A DNA stretch of 64,000 nucleotides from Heloderma charlesbogerti (lineage: Eukaryota > Chordata > Lepidosauria > Squamata > Helodermatidae), in NCBI GenBank assembly GCA_026122225.1, contig JANEZZ010002693.1, positions 335,001-399,000 on the forward strand, in the 5' to 3' direction. The notes under the pieces were generated by a model, which had not been told where the DNA came from, made no database searches, and saw nothing but the letters and a program-made list of their open reading frames with translations. This document shows, one piece after another, positions 21,866-36,800 of the stretch (within the stretch, counting starts at the first letter, position 1; each line of letters starts with the position of its first letter). The position numbers and the translations under genes were made by a program.

Positions 21866-24800
21866 CTGAAACGAGAAAGGAAAGGGTTAAATTATAGGAA
21901 TCCCCTACAAAGTGACACACAGACTCCAGATTAATCACTAATCAGAAACACCTTAACCATCAGCTCATTCTAATCATGTCTAGTTTGATGGGCAGGGAAA
22001 GGGGAGAAGTGGAGATTTCTCCATCTTTCCCCCATGCCTGCCTGTTAGTGAAATTTATTTATTTACTTATTGTGTTTTTAATCTGCCCGATAACAAAAGT
22101 TCTCTGGGTGGATTACAAATGGTTGAAAGAACACAATACAGTACAATGCAATGCAATGCAATACAATACAATACAGAAAACAGCAGAGTTTATATAAGAA
22201 CAGCCATGCAATCTAAAAGCCAAGTTTCTAAAATGCTGGGAGATAAGAAAGGCTGTTGCTTGGTGCCAAAAAGATAACAATGTAGGCACCATGCAAGCCT
22301 CCTTAGGGAGGGCATTCCATAAATAAGGCATGACAACTGATGAGACCCTCTCTCTTGTAGCCACCTGCCTAACTTCCACTGGGTGGCGGCGGGGGAGGGG
22401 GCGGCAATCTGCAACTCCTTCGGGTATAGAAAGAAGCAGTTCAGGCCCATTCTTCTAAACTGAGCCTTGCTCTTTTAATCCCCCTATTTGCAGTCCATTG
22501 ATTTTGTTCCATAGAAAATGCAGTGGTTGCCACTGAAAATCAAACAAGCTTTTAGCTGCATAGCTCTGACTTGGGTCCCACTGTGTGTGCACACGTGTGC
22601 ATATGAGAGACAGAGAGGGAGTCACAGACCGAGAAGCAAAAGGTCCACCAAGTTTGATGGATGGGGAAGGGATGAGATATGATTACCAGAAGGAAGGCAA
22701 AACTTACCTCTGCCCTCTCTTTCCCCAAACCCTGCATTGCATCCAGGCCCGGAGAAGGCAAAGAAAGGTTTTGCCCCCTCCAAACCCAGGAGTTGTACTC
22801 CCTCTGGAGTCCCACTGACTCCTGTGGGTTTGGAAGTGGAGGTGGGGTGGAGCATTAGAAACATATTCTCCCTTGCAACTCTGAAGTTGCTTCCAAAAGA
22901 GAAAGGGATGCTGTTCCCTATGGTAGAGGCTGGACCATGCACTGCCAGGGATGGTTGGGAGGTTGCTCAGCTCGCCTCTGCATTATCTCTCTGCCCCATG
23001 CCCCAATGCAGGGCTTCACTTTCCCCTATAAGAATGGGTGGCAGATGCTCATTTATATGATAAAAAGCGAAAGATTGCACCATGGAGCTAAAACTGCTCC
23101 TCAGCTGTTTTGAATCAAAACAGCCCCTCCTTGCATAACTCAGGCTTGGATTCTATTTCTTGGTCACACCAGAATGTGAGAGAATGCTGGGAACATTCTG
23201 ATATACTAGGGATATTCATACACAATTAGGGATGATTACTCCTGTGCAGCTGGTATGGTGAACGGGCATAATGTGCACAGCAATAAAGAGGTGCCCATTT
23301 AGGAGGGGTTCCCTCCCCTCTCCCATGTTTCAAACTTTATCTATGATTATTCTTCATGAGCACCTATATGCCAGTCCAGCTCACTAGTCTTATGCACTGA
23401 ATGACTCCTATAATCAATTAAATAGGCCTGTGTCCTAGATGCTCATGCCAAAGGCACAAATCTTTCTGCTTTTAATTTTTTTTAAGCAACTGACCAGTTT
23501 GATAACATTATTCTTTATACCTCATAATAAGTAAAGCAAACACAATGCATGTTCTTAAAATACAGCTTTGTTCCTGTCTACTCTTAAATCTATCCAAGAA
23601 CAATCACATGTTTTGGCCTACAATTCCCATCACCCCAGTCAGCATAACCAATGGTGAAGGATGATGGGAGTTGTAGGCCAAAACATTTGCAGGGCCAGAA
23701 ATTGCCCATTCCTGCCAGGACTCAGCTCAAAAACTTACTCCTTACTGAAATCTGAAGTGGAATCCCTGCTCCAAAACTAAAAGGAGCACTCAGATTAATT
23801 GCCCCTTCACACTCTAATCCAGGCTGCAAATCGGCTTAAAAAAAGAAAGAAAAGAAAATCCACATTCTGCGCTAGGAAATGTCAAGTTCTGCTAACTCAA
23901 TAAATTATGCCAATTAAAATTTTCTGGCGTATCACTAGCTCTAGTCTAAAATCTAGAACAAAAGGTAGCAGCTATTCCAAATCAATCAGGAATTAAAACC
24001 TGATGTTGTAGAAATAACCTAAAGGCTGGGGTTGTGGTAAGAGAGATGTTAAACTAGATAGAAATACTTCTCATTCCAAATCCTTGCCTGCTGCAAGCCT
24101 AATAGTGTGAGGTCAGAGATGAAATGGTGAAGGGAGAGGATGCAGGTAGGAGCCAGGCAGAGATACGTCATGGATCTATACACTTAGGAGCTAAGCAGGA
24201 GTAAAGGAGGGAATACATGGAGGATCCAAGGACAGGAACGCATACCCAATGAGGCTCCAAGACTGGAGTCAGGGGTATGGTAAGTTTAGATGATGGGCAC
24301 AGTTCTATAAGGCCCCCAAGGCATGTTCTGAAGGGACATGATGCAGCCACCTTGCTGAAGTTGCTAAGCAGGTCTAGGGCTGGTCAGTGTCTGGATGGGA
24401 GACTACCTAGGCACCTGTATATGGTACCCAGAGTTCCATGGAATAAAGGTGGGACATAAATGTAATAAATTAATAAATAAGAGTTTAAAAAATGCTACAA
24501 TATGCACGAAAGAAAATCCTATCTTAATTAAATCTAAATAAGCATTTTAAGACCAAGCTATTCATTTGCTACAACATGTCTGTCTATTCCCTATTGCATT
24601 TTACCTTTAGAGACTCTGGATATTCATAAGCCTTAGAAACCTCTTGAATCTTTGGTTTTTGTTCCCTGTCCCCATGCAAAAGTTCCTTTACCATATCTCC
24701 CTAAATGTCAAATCATATTCTCACTTGAATAAATATAACTAGAAAATGTGGGTTTAGGGGAAAAAAAGAAAAAAAGCTTTGGATTTATTTTTACATCCAA

Positions 24801-27800
24801 TACTTCAGTGTTCTAAGGGAGACAGGCTTAGTTAAAAGTCTTTGCATGATACAGAAACATTAGTATCTGCAGAGTATATAGAGAAGAGGAAGACAGATCT
24901 TAGTTCATCAGGGGACCAAAGTCCAATTTCTAGCAGACCACTTAGTGCCTACTCATTGCAGGAATCCTTGCAAAGAATGCTGGACTAGATGGAATTTGCT
25001 CTGATTTGAGTACACTTTTGCTCTGTAAATTTAACACACACACAGGTGGACAGGGGGATTCTAGTAAAAAAACCAAGTATGTCAGTTTTGGTTTTTCTCA
25101 GTTTCTCATTTTTTCCAATCTTTAGTGTGCTTCACCCTGTTTTCACACCAGTTTGCTTTAAAAAAAGAAAAGAAAAAAAGTCAGCATGAAAATTCGTACA
25201 CATCTTTGATTGCAGTTCTCCTAATACAGGCATTTTCTGTACACAATTTTACCTAATATACCAGTTTTTTGCAAGCAATATTCTCTACTATAATGCAATT
25301 TTGTGCACTATTTTCAGTAATATAGGCAAAACCAACATAGGACTTTTGGCCACTCCTGTTTTATAACAGATCCCACATGTTGATTACACCAACATCACTG
25401 TTTAAATATAAACATCCAAAGTAACTGTGGCAGTGCTTAAACTGGGTTTCAGAATTCCATCACAGCTTACAGTTACTTCTCTCAATATTCTGCGGGCTGG
25501 CTGCAGATAATTCCCTCCCCCCGCCAGTAATCTCATTTAATTAGCTGCAAAGGATTGCTGTGAAGCACTTTACCTCATCTCTGGAGGCAGAATCAATTTC
25601 AGCAGCCAACGACTGGGCTTTTGTCTGTGTTGCAAAAAGGTTCTTGGCTTCATAAAGACTAAGACTAAGGATCTGTCCATTAAGGTCATCATTCTGGTCA
25701 CGAAGCTTCTGGTTCTCCTATCAAGACAGGAAGGAGATGGGAAAGGAAGTTCCACATTAGGCCAAATAAGGAACAATTTAGTTAGCATACTAAGGGGACT
25801 TCCAGATGACAGTAAAGTGATCCTCCCTCCACCCTTCTTATGCTATACTAGCTGGATTCTGTGCTAATAGTACAATACGTAGTCCCCATGCAACAGGTTG
25901 CCTTTTTCAGACAAGGCTAAGTTTTGCATTCTCCATCACCAAGTGGCCCCAGGCCACTTTGAATGTCTGCAAACTCTCTGCCTTCATTTCATCTTAAGAT
26001 TCTGACCATGCAGACATCATGTCTACAATACTGACAGCCTCCCACCCCACCCCACCCCCTGATAAAGAGATCTGGAGACTTTGAAAGCTTGCACATTTTT
26101 TGTGACCTTTGAGTTGGCCTACAATAATATGGCTTTCAGACTAAGTATATACTTCAGGTTGACACCATACACCAGGGGTGGGCAACCTGTGGCCCTCCAG
26201 ATGTTTTTGTCTAAAACTCCCATCATCTGTCACCATTGGCTCTGATGGCTAGGGCTGATGGGAATTATGGGCCAAAACATCTGGAGGGCCACAAGTTGCC
26301 CACCTCTACCATACATCCTGGCAAAGGACCACGGGCACATGCATGCCTAACAGATAGGTGCATGTTTAGGCATCCGTCAGATTTCACTGTCAGCTCTCAA
26401 CGCAGGGACTTGCCTATCTCCATGCCCAGATGCACACAACATGTAAAAGACATAACTCTCACAAAGGCACTATTTGAAAGCCTTTTCGCAGCAGGACATG
26501 AGAACACTTCAATTTCTGAGCCCATCAGCATCTCTACAGGGGTCACATAACCATTGGTTATTCATGCCCTGTTCCTAAAAGAGTTGTGAAGGTTTTCCTC
26601 CTTGCTTCCTCCTATCCTGGCCCCCAACCATACCTCACCTGCTTGAGCCGTTTAATTTCATGCTCCATTTCCACTTCTCTTGTCTTTGCATTGAATTCGC
26701 TCAAGCTGGAGGAAGAACTTCTCCCTCGGCCGGGGCGCTCACACTCCAGCTTGTACAACTGCAGGTGTTCCAGCTCCTTTCGCAAATCTTCAATGAGCTG
26801 CGCAGAAACCAGGACATGAAGGGACAAATTTCTTAACTGACATGTCAGAATTTGGAGCCAACTGGCACAACTAAGGTCAGAAAATGTCTCTGGTAGGACT
26901 AAGTACCAATATATCCAGGAGAGCCTGCTGAAGACTTTCATGTGGTGGTTTCCAGAATCCCTACTCCAAAGGAACCCTTTCCGCATCAGTTTATCTGCTG
27001 AAGCACCTCTGTGCATCACAAAGGATTCTGGGATGCATTCAGCTCACATGGGGCATCAAGCCAGGCGTTGTTGGCTGTGCAGAAGCTCCACATGAGCTGA
27101 CAGCATGTCTGAGAACAGGGGTGCAGAGCCTCAGACCCAAGGTCATCTGGGGTCCCAATCCAGTCTTCCGAGGTTCCCCAGATGGGCCCACTTCCTTTTC
27201 CCCAGCCACCAATCATTTGGTGGTTTTCTGGCTTTTGTATGCTTTCCCCCCATTCTAACAGACTGAAAGCTTTATGCTACAACATGCTGGTATTTTGATG
27301 CTGCCTGATTTTGCCCGCTTGCTGCTGCCCACTTTACCAAAACGTTCCCCGGAGACAAGGTAGGATGACAGTGACCTGAGAGCAGTGAAGATCTCTCCCT
27401 AAAAAGTCTGGACACTGCCCTCAACCATGCATATCAAGCGATCTGTCAATGGCTGTTCAGGGCCTCCACTGCCAGCAGGCCTCCCTACTGCTAGTCCCCC
27501 AGGCACAAATTTGGGAGAGGGGAAACTGGCTATAGGTAGGAAAGTAAAGGGTGGGCTCCTTGAGGTTTGGGTCTGAGCTTAACAAAGTTCATCTGGGCTC
27601 AATCCAAAATTAGCAGCGGAGCACCTGCTTTGCATGCAGAAGGTCCCAGGCTCCATCCCCAGCATCTCCAGGTAGGGCCTGTCCGAAACCCTGGAGAACT
27701 GCTGCCAGTCAACATAGACAATACTGGGCTAGATAAATCAATAGTCTGATTCAGCATACAGCAGCTTCCCATGTTCATATAGCTCATCTGGGTTGGGCCC

Positions 27801-30800
27801 GTTCCAAATGGAGCCTGTGGGGAGCACTCCCATCACTAGACGCTCATGCTTTTGCCTCCCCTCTGCAGTCCACAAATCCTAAAGAACTGGAGAGGGTGTT
27901 CTAGGGCAGGCGGACAGCTTATCTGTTTGCTTGTTAAATTTGTATCCTGCCTTTGCACCAAGGCAGCTAATAGCAATAGTACAAAAACAATAACATATGT
28001 TAAGGTACAAAGTAAAACACATTTTAAAAAGTAGGTAAAACATCCCTTTAAAAATCAGTCCAAACAACCATTAAACCCCCCCACCATATGGACAGGTCAA
28101 GCTTGCAGGCCAAAGGCCTGTCTAAATAAAACCCACAAGGAGCATCTGCAAGGCCAGATCGGTGCTGAACTGAGCCACTCCCAGATCAGCCCAAACATCA
28201 AACCCTTGAGTTTTTCATTCTGAACCCCAGTACCATTATCCCATCTCCCACTGATCAACTTCTTGTAGAACTCCCAATAAGCTTCTGTGGAATCCAAAGG
28301 AATTCTAGGAACACAGTCTGAAAACTGTTGCCAAATGGAAGCAGGAGTAACTTGTTCTTGACAACTCCTGGTTCAAAGCAGTTCCACTACACATTGTGAA
28401 AATGCTTTGAAAATGACGTTTTAGCTTTCATTTTACTTTATTACCATGCAAAATCATGAGAAAATGCATAGCAATATTACCCCATGGCTGAAAACCTCAC
28501 CACCCACCTCTTGAGTAGCTTCCCTCTCCTTGTTAAATTGCAGCCTGTTCTGTCTCAGTTTGTCCATCATTCTTTTATACAAGTCCATCTCATCCTTGAG
28601 CCGCAGACTGGTATCTTCTAATCTGTCCGACATTCGCTGCCTCTCCTAAGGAAGCAAAAAGAAAGTTACAAGCTGCCTGAAACTTTTCTCTACATTCAGA
28701 AAAAAGGCAGGCTGTATCGCCGTCCTGGAACTCTGTCATTTCAGAGGGCAGATGGGGGAAATGTACATGTGTGAATGCTCCCCAATGTCAAAAGAATCCA
28801 AACAAACAAAAAACCTCCTTGCACATAGAAAGCTGTGATGGCATGGTAAATGCTAGGCTAGGGCTTTCCTCGCTAGCCTGCTAGTATTTCCAGGGTAGGG
28901 AGTTCTCACATGGATGAGCATTCAAACGTGAGAACCCCCTACCTACATTCTGAAAGAGGAATACTCCAAACTGGACAGGGCCATGCAATTCTGCTGAATG
29001 TTTAGAACAGTCTTCAGATGCCCACTTCTTTTCTCCTAGTTCAGGGGTGGACATCAAGTATACTGGGATTTGCAGTAGATTGGCCAGGGTTTCTGACTCC
29101 CAATAGCTTAATAAAAATGCCCCCCCCCCCAAATAGGCCATTGAAACAAAGAAAGCAGGAGAGCAGGTGGTGGTGGAAGTGTGTATGTGTGTGCTCTGGA
29201 ACTAAAAACAAACTGAGGCTGAGCACATGCTCAGAGGCTCACATGTTTCTTAGTTCTGTATATGTCAGTCCCATCCCTTGTCCTAAGCCAGTATTACGCA
29301 TCTGGCTCTGGTTGATGGAACCTGGGGTTCTAGTAAAAAGCTTCTTATTCCACACTACAGTTGTTGCTCAGATGTTCAGATACTTTTCCTGCCGTGGCAA
29401 CATTCCTGCTCCTCTGTTGGAAACAGCAACAGGTTCAGCCAGATCGTCAACAGCTTGAGTGTTTAACTCTATTTCCCCCATCCTTTAACACCCAAGACTG
29501 AAGAAGCATGCATTTTGGAGACCTCAGTGGTCTGATAAATGGTACTGCCTTATTTGATTGATTATTCTTGTTCCATAGCACCAATACAGGCAACTAAAGC
29601 TCAGATTTCTATATAGTATGTGCCATGTTTTGTTCTGACACTTTGGTCAAACTGATGTTGCAATAACAGAATGCACAACTTGATCTACAAAGTAGTTGAG
29701 CCGGTCTTGACTGAGGATATGGACTGGCTTTGAACATGGGACACATGGAAGAATTCACAAGCTCTGTTACCTCATCCAGTTTCTCACTTTGTGATTTCAG
29801 TCGTAAGACAGTGGTTTTGAGCTCACAGTTTTCCTCTTCAAGCTGCTGAACCCTGATGGCAAAGCAGAAGAACAGTAAATGATTGTACATAAAAACCTAG
29901 TCACCTTTTACAGACAGGATATGAAAAAGTGTTCCTTCACCAGTTGGCAACATGTAACTAAATGAGAAGGCATTGGAGAAGAAGGTCCTCAAAACTGCCT
30001 TGAGTTTATTAAAGCAATTTGGAAATGTAATTTTTCCTTCTTCAGGGGCAATCAGGAATAACCTAACAGAAAGAAGTCAAATTGCCCCTCAGATGGAAAA
30101 ATTACATTTCAAAAGTGCATTGGGCTTTTAATAAACTCAAACACTTTGCAGGACCCATTTCCCTCTTGCCTTCTCATGGTGCACAGTGCCTTCCTTCTTT
30201 CCTTCTCAACATATAACTAAACATCAACTACAGAGATGCCAGACTTTCAGAGCACTCAGTCCCTAAGGTCAGGGCAGGATTTTTTAAAAACCAGTTTTTT
30301 CCTTGGCCCAAGAAAAGGTTGTTTCAGCCCACCTCATTTCCTACCCTGCTCTCTTGTGACTTTTTCTTGACACAAATCCCCTGGGTTTTAAAACCCATGG
30401 CAACTTTGCTTTAGAACAGTCGCTTGCCATAGTCAGTTTAATGGCTGGGCTCATACAACATGACAAGCCTGAGTATGGGCTGATTATGTGTTGAGTGTGG
30501 GTTGTCCTTGACCCATGTTGTTGAATTGTGGGTTGTTGTGTTGTGTGAACCCAGCCACACTAACTAACCATGGTTAGTTAACCATGAACAACCCGGAAAG
30601 AGAACCCATGGTTTGTTGCTGGGTTGTGAACTGTGGGTTATTTGTGGTTAATAAACCATGGTTTGTTAGCATGTCTGGGTTCATACAATGCAACAACCCA
30701 CGATTCAATGACAACCCGCTGTTCAACCCATACCATACAACCCAGGATACTCAACCCATACTCTGGCCTATGTTGTGCGAACCAGGTCACTGTATCAACT

Positions 30801-33800
30801 TAAGACAGGACACTTGGCTCAGGGGTCACTTTGCTAAAAACTGGTCTCTGTAAATTCATAATTGGAATTGGCACTCTCATTTTTTAAATTATTATGAAGT
30901 ATTGATATATCCTGCTTTTCAATACCAGGAGTTTCCAATGTTGGTAATGAGCTGACTTAAAAACAAGAAAAAAATAAAAACTGAATACATTATACAAGAA
31001 AAAACAAACAAATGTATGGAAGTATCTTGAATGTCCATTTCATGTCAATATCTCTCCCTGACATGCCTTCCCTAACTGAAAGCATAGAATCTTAGAACCT
31101 CCAAATTCCAACCACAGAATTTCAGAAATTTCATATTATGAGGTTCTGCATATAAAGAAGCTCTCATAGTCCAAATTTCAGGAGACTGGGTTTCTTAAGG
31201 CCAGTTCACATACAAATTTTGTTCCCATGTGTTCATTCCTGACTATTCCCAGGACTGCACTTGCACAGAGAAAAGTCACATGAGAACAGGCAATACATTA
31301 ATATATCCAATGAGAGCCAGTGTGGTGTCATGGTTAGAGCACTAGATTATGGGAGGACCTGGGTTCAAATCCAGACAAGGGGGTGGGGGGAGGAATGTCG
31401 GAACTCCAACTCCCCCTTCCAAGATTGGAGCACTGTCTCTGACCTCAGAAGAGTTTTTCTGAGCAATCCTATGGTCCCTAGGATACTCTACCAGGGACCA
31501 TAGAATTGCTTTCTAAGCAATTTATAGAGGCAATGTCATCACAGTTAAAAAATACTACCTTGCATTTAGCAGTTCAATTTCAGTGCTCTTCTCTTTTTCA
31601 TACTTGCTGTATGCTTCTCTGTGCCTCTTTATCTCTTCTTCCAGAGTCTGCTCAGCTGATGTTTCTTGGTCTTTCAATAGTTCTTCTAGTTCATGAACCC
31701 TAGCAAAAGTATGTAATTTATGTATGCAACAGTTCAACAGGTACAGATGGAAATAGCGTGGTTATTTATTTTACCATCCATTGGATTCAACAGTTGCCAA
31801 GCGTGACAAAGTGGCTTTGTCCCTGTATTTTTAGTCTTCATTCCCCAGCCTAATACCCATCTCTCCTTCTTGTCCTCTCAGCTACTCGGCGGTAACACTG
31901 TGCTTTATTTCAGCATTGGCCTAGCCATCTGGGCAGCCTGCATCTCTGTGCCTTTCCCAGCCTTGGCAATCTAGCCAGACTGAGCCCAAAATAAACATGG
32001 CCTCAGGCCCGCCTTTGCTTGAGCGAGCTGTTCTATAGGCATTATAGGTGTGGTGAACCTTCCTTGCTTCTCCTCTTGGCCAGGGTGGTTTCAAGTTATA
32101 TGATTCATTGATTCGAAGTGGTGGCAGGTTGATAAAGGAGGGAAAGAAGAGAGCCCACAAGTAGCAGTGCATTGTTGTAAAATATTGGCCTCAGCCATGG
32201 TGTTGCAATGCAGGTGTTGGATTCTGCTAAGCTTCTGAGCAGGCTTGGTGGTAGCAGAAGAGCACTATATCTCATGACTATGCCTACCAGAGCTTAGACA
32301 TGTAGCCTCCATGGAGACCTTCTTACTCTCTTAATTAGCAGGCGGCGGGGCAGCTCTGCTGCTCCAGAGGAGCAGGATCCAGGGTACACCAGGCTGTAGG
32401 CCTAATTGAATCCGGACAGAAACTGGGGCCAAATAAACTTATTCTTGAGAGACACCCTCCCCATTCCACCCCTCAAATTGCAGCTCTGGCAAATTTTCGT
32501 GGCATCTCTGTTTGGAGGAAACATTCTGGCTTTCAAAGCAAACAGGCAGAAAGTTCAACTGCATGTTATTGCTTCATTAGTTGCCCGAGTCTTTGCTCTC
32601 CTAGGTTTCTCATTATAGCTCTGCCTCTGGAGATTGCAGAAAGGCAGCTGTTGGCAGCATACTAGGTTACCTGTGAACTAGCTGCGTGTTCTCCTGTTTC
32701 AATTTGCTCTTCAGGTCACCATTTGTCATGCTATCGTTTTCCAGTTCTGTCACTTTTTTCTCTAAATAAGTCACCTACATAAAGGAAAGAGGGGGTCAGC
32801 TTCTTCCCTACTGGTCTTGTGGAAGAGAAGAGAGGAGACGAGAAGAGCACTGGGGAATGGCCAAGCTGGATCGCACCATCTTATTAGTGTAAAACAGCCT
32901 TCACCAGCCTGGGGCCCGCCGAATGTGTTGTGCTACAACCTCCATCATCCCTGCCCAACAGAGCCAATATCCATGCTGGCTGCGAATGATGGGAGGTCTA
33001 GTCCAGACATCTTGAGGGCACCAGGCTGGGAAAGGCTGATGTATATAATACACACACACACACACACACACGAACATAAGAAACTGCCTTATATTGAGTC
33101 AGACCATGGGTCCATATAGGCCAGTATTGGTGACACTGACTGGCAGCAGCTCTCCAGGGATTCTCTCTCTCTCTCATGCGCGCGCGCGCACACACACACA
33201 TTATTATTTCATCACTCACTCCTTGCCCAAATTAAATTTCTCCAACAGTTTCCATACAAAAATCATAGTCAGATTGCACTAGAGTCAGGATAGCATCCCT
33301 CCTGTAAACTGGGAGACCCACCAAAAAGGGATGTTTGGTTTGTTGGCAAATACCTAGAGCCTTTCTTCACTGTAATGCAAGGAGGAGCCCTCACCTTTTC
33401 TGTGATATCGTTGTCGCATGAATCTATGCTGTCTCTGAACAAGTCCTCTGTGCTGCCGTTGCTGCTGCTAAAATTGCTGTTGTGGAAAAGCTGTCTGTCA
33501 GAAAGACAAGGGGAAAGAGATGTGACCCTTGGCAAAAAGGAATCTGGTAAGTAACAGGTTCTTTTTTTAAAGGTAAGAATAAAGCTGGGAGCCTGCCACT
33601 TCAAAGCATTCTTTAGGCTTTTACAAACAGGGTAAAGTTGGCGCAGGTCCGGCCCAAGATACGTTGCTGCTTGAGACAAAGGACAAAATAGGGCACCCTG
33701 CCCCCAACCCCTATTCCATGTACAGAAACTGGGAGGAATTGCAATTAAATCTTCCTTAAATGCTAGCAATGGGATAGCATCCTCACCACACCTGGAACAG

Positions 33801-36800
33801 CAGGCTAATTTAGGCCATGCCGGACAGGCCATGTGGTACACACAACTCTGTCCTCCAAGAGAGAGGAATGGCCAAGAGGAGCAGGCTCAGGAGGAACGGC
33901 TGACAGGCTGCCACTGCTGCCCACCCCCAGCACCTGCTGCCCAAGGCAGTTGCCTCGCGCTGCCTAATAGTAGGGCCGACCTGCATTGGCATGTGCAATA
34001 GTGAATCCCTACGTACGCTGGAGCGTTTCTCTTTATGGAAGGGGATAAGAACATTTGCATGGGAGGGTCTTTGGGCCCTGATTAATTTTCATTCATGCCT
34101 TGATCATGATACACAGTCTGAAGAAACAGCCACCAGTGATCCTGACCATCATGGTTTTGCCCAGCCCTCGCTTTGAGAAGATCTTGCATAAAAGAACAGG
34201 CTGATAGCTGAGGCACCAACTTTGCAGAGTCAGAAGCCCTGCTTAGCCAATCTAAAAAGGGGCAGAAGCAACACGCAAGCAGGGCCACCCCAAGTGGTTC
34301 TGCCCCAACATCGCACACGCAGGTTCACCCCTCTCCCTGGCATCTGTGCGTACACAGCGCGCGAGTCTGCAAAGAGCGGCGTTCACACATACAGCTGGAC
34401 GCGCAAGGGCCCCCTCCCTGCAGATGTTTGTGCTGTATGTATGTATGCCAGGGCAGGGGCTAACGGCTGCCACCCTGCTTGTGTGTTGCTTTTACCACTT
34501 CCTATAACAACTGAATAGGGCCAAAGTGCATTTCATTTTTTTGGATTGGAAGACAAGGAAAACATTGTGGTAGATCTAGAGCAGCTATCCCCAAGTTGGT
34601 GCCCTCCAGATGTTTGGGGAGTACAATTCCCACCATTCCTGACTATTGGCCATGACAGCTGGGGCTGATGGGAGCTGAAGTCCAAATCATCTGGAGGGCA
34701 CCAGCTTGCAACAGGCTGACTAGAATGAGGAAACGCTCACAGGATATGAGACAGGAACAGTGCAAGTCCTGTACACTATATATTAAGTGTAGCACTGGGT
34801 CCTAGGGTTGCCAGGTTTTTTACTCCTGAAGGCAGAATGACAAGGAGAAATTCAACAAGGGAAGGTTTTCCCAGTTGATAAGAGGAAAAGCTTTACCTGC
34901 TGACTTCCTTCCTTTTGAGTCTGGTGCAGTGGGAGCTATTGGTAAATCAGCTTAAGGGCTCAAGAAGTTCTCCACCTCTGAATTTTGGGTAGATAGATCG
35001 AATTGCTTCTTACAACATTTAATTTAGATACTATTCAAACCCACGTGGCTCTTTGTACATTCAAATGTGCAGATGCATTTTCATTTAAGGAAGGCTAACT
35101 GCAAATGGCACAGCTGGATGAAGAAGTGTGTAATGTTTCTTACCTTCCAAAAGCTGTACTAGATATTTTTCTGTTTGGGCTGGAAGAAACAAGAAGGACA
35201 GACATGAGACACATTAGGTTAACATTAATCTGTAATTTCCTCCTTATGACTGTGCAATACAGAACAGTCTATGAATACACTAAGGCTGCAATCCAAATAA
35301 TTTTACTAGGAAGTAAGTCCCACTGAGTCAGCATGCTTAGGAGTTGTGCTGCAAGTAGTTGGTCACAATGATTTCCCTTTCACTTAGGGCGCAATCCTAT
35401 GCAGGTTTAGACAGAAAAAAGTCCTACAACTCCCAGCATGGACGTTTTCTGTCTAAGCATACATAGAATTGCACCCTTAAATATCTCTCCTGTTGCTAGA
35501 ATCAGCACCAGCCACCAACAGAGCAATTTTTCAAATGGGTTGTTGCAAATCTTTATGAGAGATTAGTCATCTGTGAAGCTCCAAGTATAGTGGCGGAGAA
35601 TAATAAATAATAATAATGTGTGGACAGTTTGCTAAAAAAAAAAAAAGAAAGCACCAGCATGCCCACACTGGCTCCACAGAACAAGAAAAGACAAATCGCT
35701 TCTAAAACCCCACCTTCTCTGCATGGCCTTTGCGTTGTCTCTTTAATCCTCATCTCCAAATGTTACAAACTGTTAAGTACATAACGTACGAAATTCTTTT
35801 GCCTGCGTTCATCCTTCCCTATCCTTCCTTCTTCCTTCCCACCCTCTGTTTTCCCCATTATCCATTTCAGACAGTCATCCGCATGAGAGCAGGCAGAGGT
35901 ATGTAACTCTCTGGTACCCTGTACATGGATGGTGCCGTATTAATGTAGAGAGATATATGTACGTAAGAAGAGCTGCGCTGGCCTATCTAACCCAGTATCC
36001 TGTTCTCCACAGAGGTTGACTGTGGGCTTTTGGGAGCCCACAAGCAGGAAAGGAACACAACAGCATCCTCCCACTTGTGATGGCCAACAAATTCTATTCA
36101 GAGGCACACTGCTGGAGGTATCTCCTGAGGTCATATGCAGACATCAGGTCAAGCAGCCACTGATAGCCTTCTCCTCCATAAATTGGTCCAATCTCCTTTT
36201 AAAGCCATCCAAGTTGGTGGCCATCATTACATGTTATGGCACCCTATCCCACAGTTTAATTATGTGCTGTGTGAGGAAATAAAAAACACAGCCCCAGGCA
36301 GCAAATGAAAATATAGCCACTACAGAGAGTTAAGCTTTCAGAGAGCAGGAATTTCCTGTGTATTTTATGTTAGTTGCACAAGCTTTGAAGGGCTTAAAGA
36401 AACCGGAATTACTGGTTTCTCAGAGAAAAGTAAAAGATGCTAAAAATAGATTCTGAACTTTGCTGCAGGAAACAATCTTCCCCAATACCAGGATCATAAG
36501 CTTTTTGCATTTTACGTGAATGGGTTTTCATTCAACGGAACTGAGAATACTCTTTGCAATGGCACATTCACAGGCATGTGGAACAAGAAGGCAGGAAAGA
36601 AAGAAAAGAATAATAATGAAGATAAAGGATTGAGAGCAAACGTCCCCAACCTGCTGTCTTCCAAATGTTGTGGACTACAGCTCCCATCATCCCTGGCCAC
36701 TGGTCATGTTGACTGGGGCTAATGGGAGTTGTAGTCTAACAACATCTGGAGGGCAGCAGGCTGGGGAAGGCCGATTTAGAATATCAACACAAAATGGAGA

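Noticed and set aside
24341..24420. 5S rRNA gene or pseudogene
   Set aside because: The 5' half of 5S is missing and the sequence runs into a SINE tail, so it is a 5S-derived SINE.
33269..33841. 190-codon minus-strand ORF around exon e
   Set aside because: Only 33395-33494 is exon. The rest is intron read-through past the acceptor and donor, including a foldback element.
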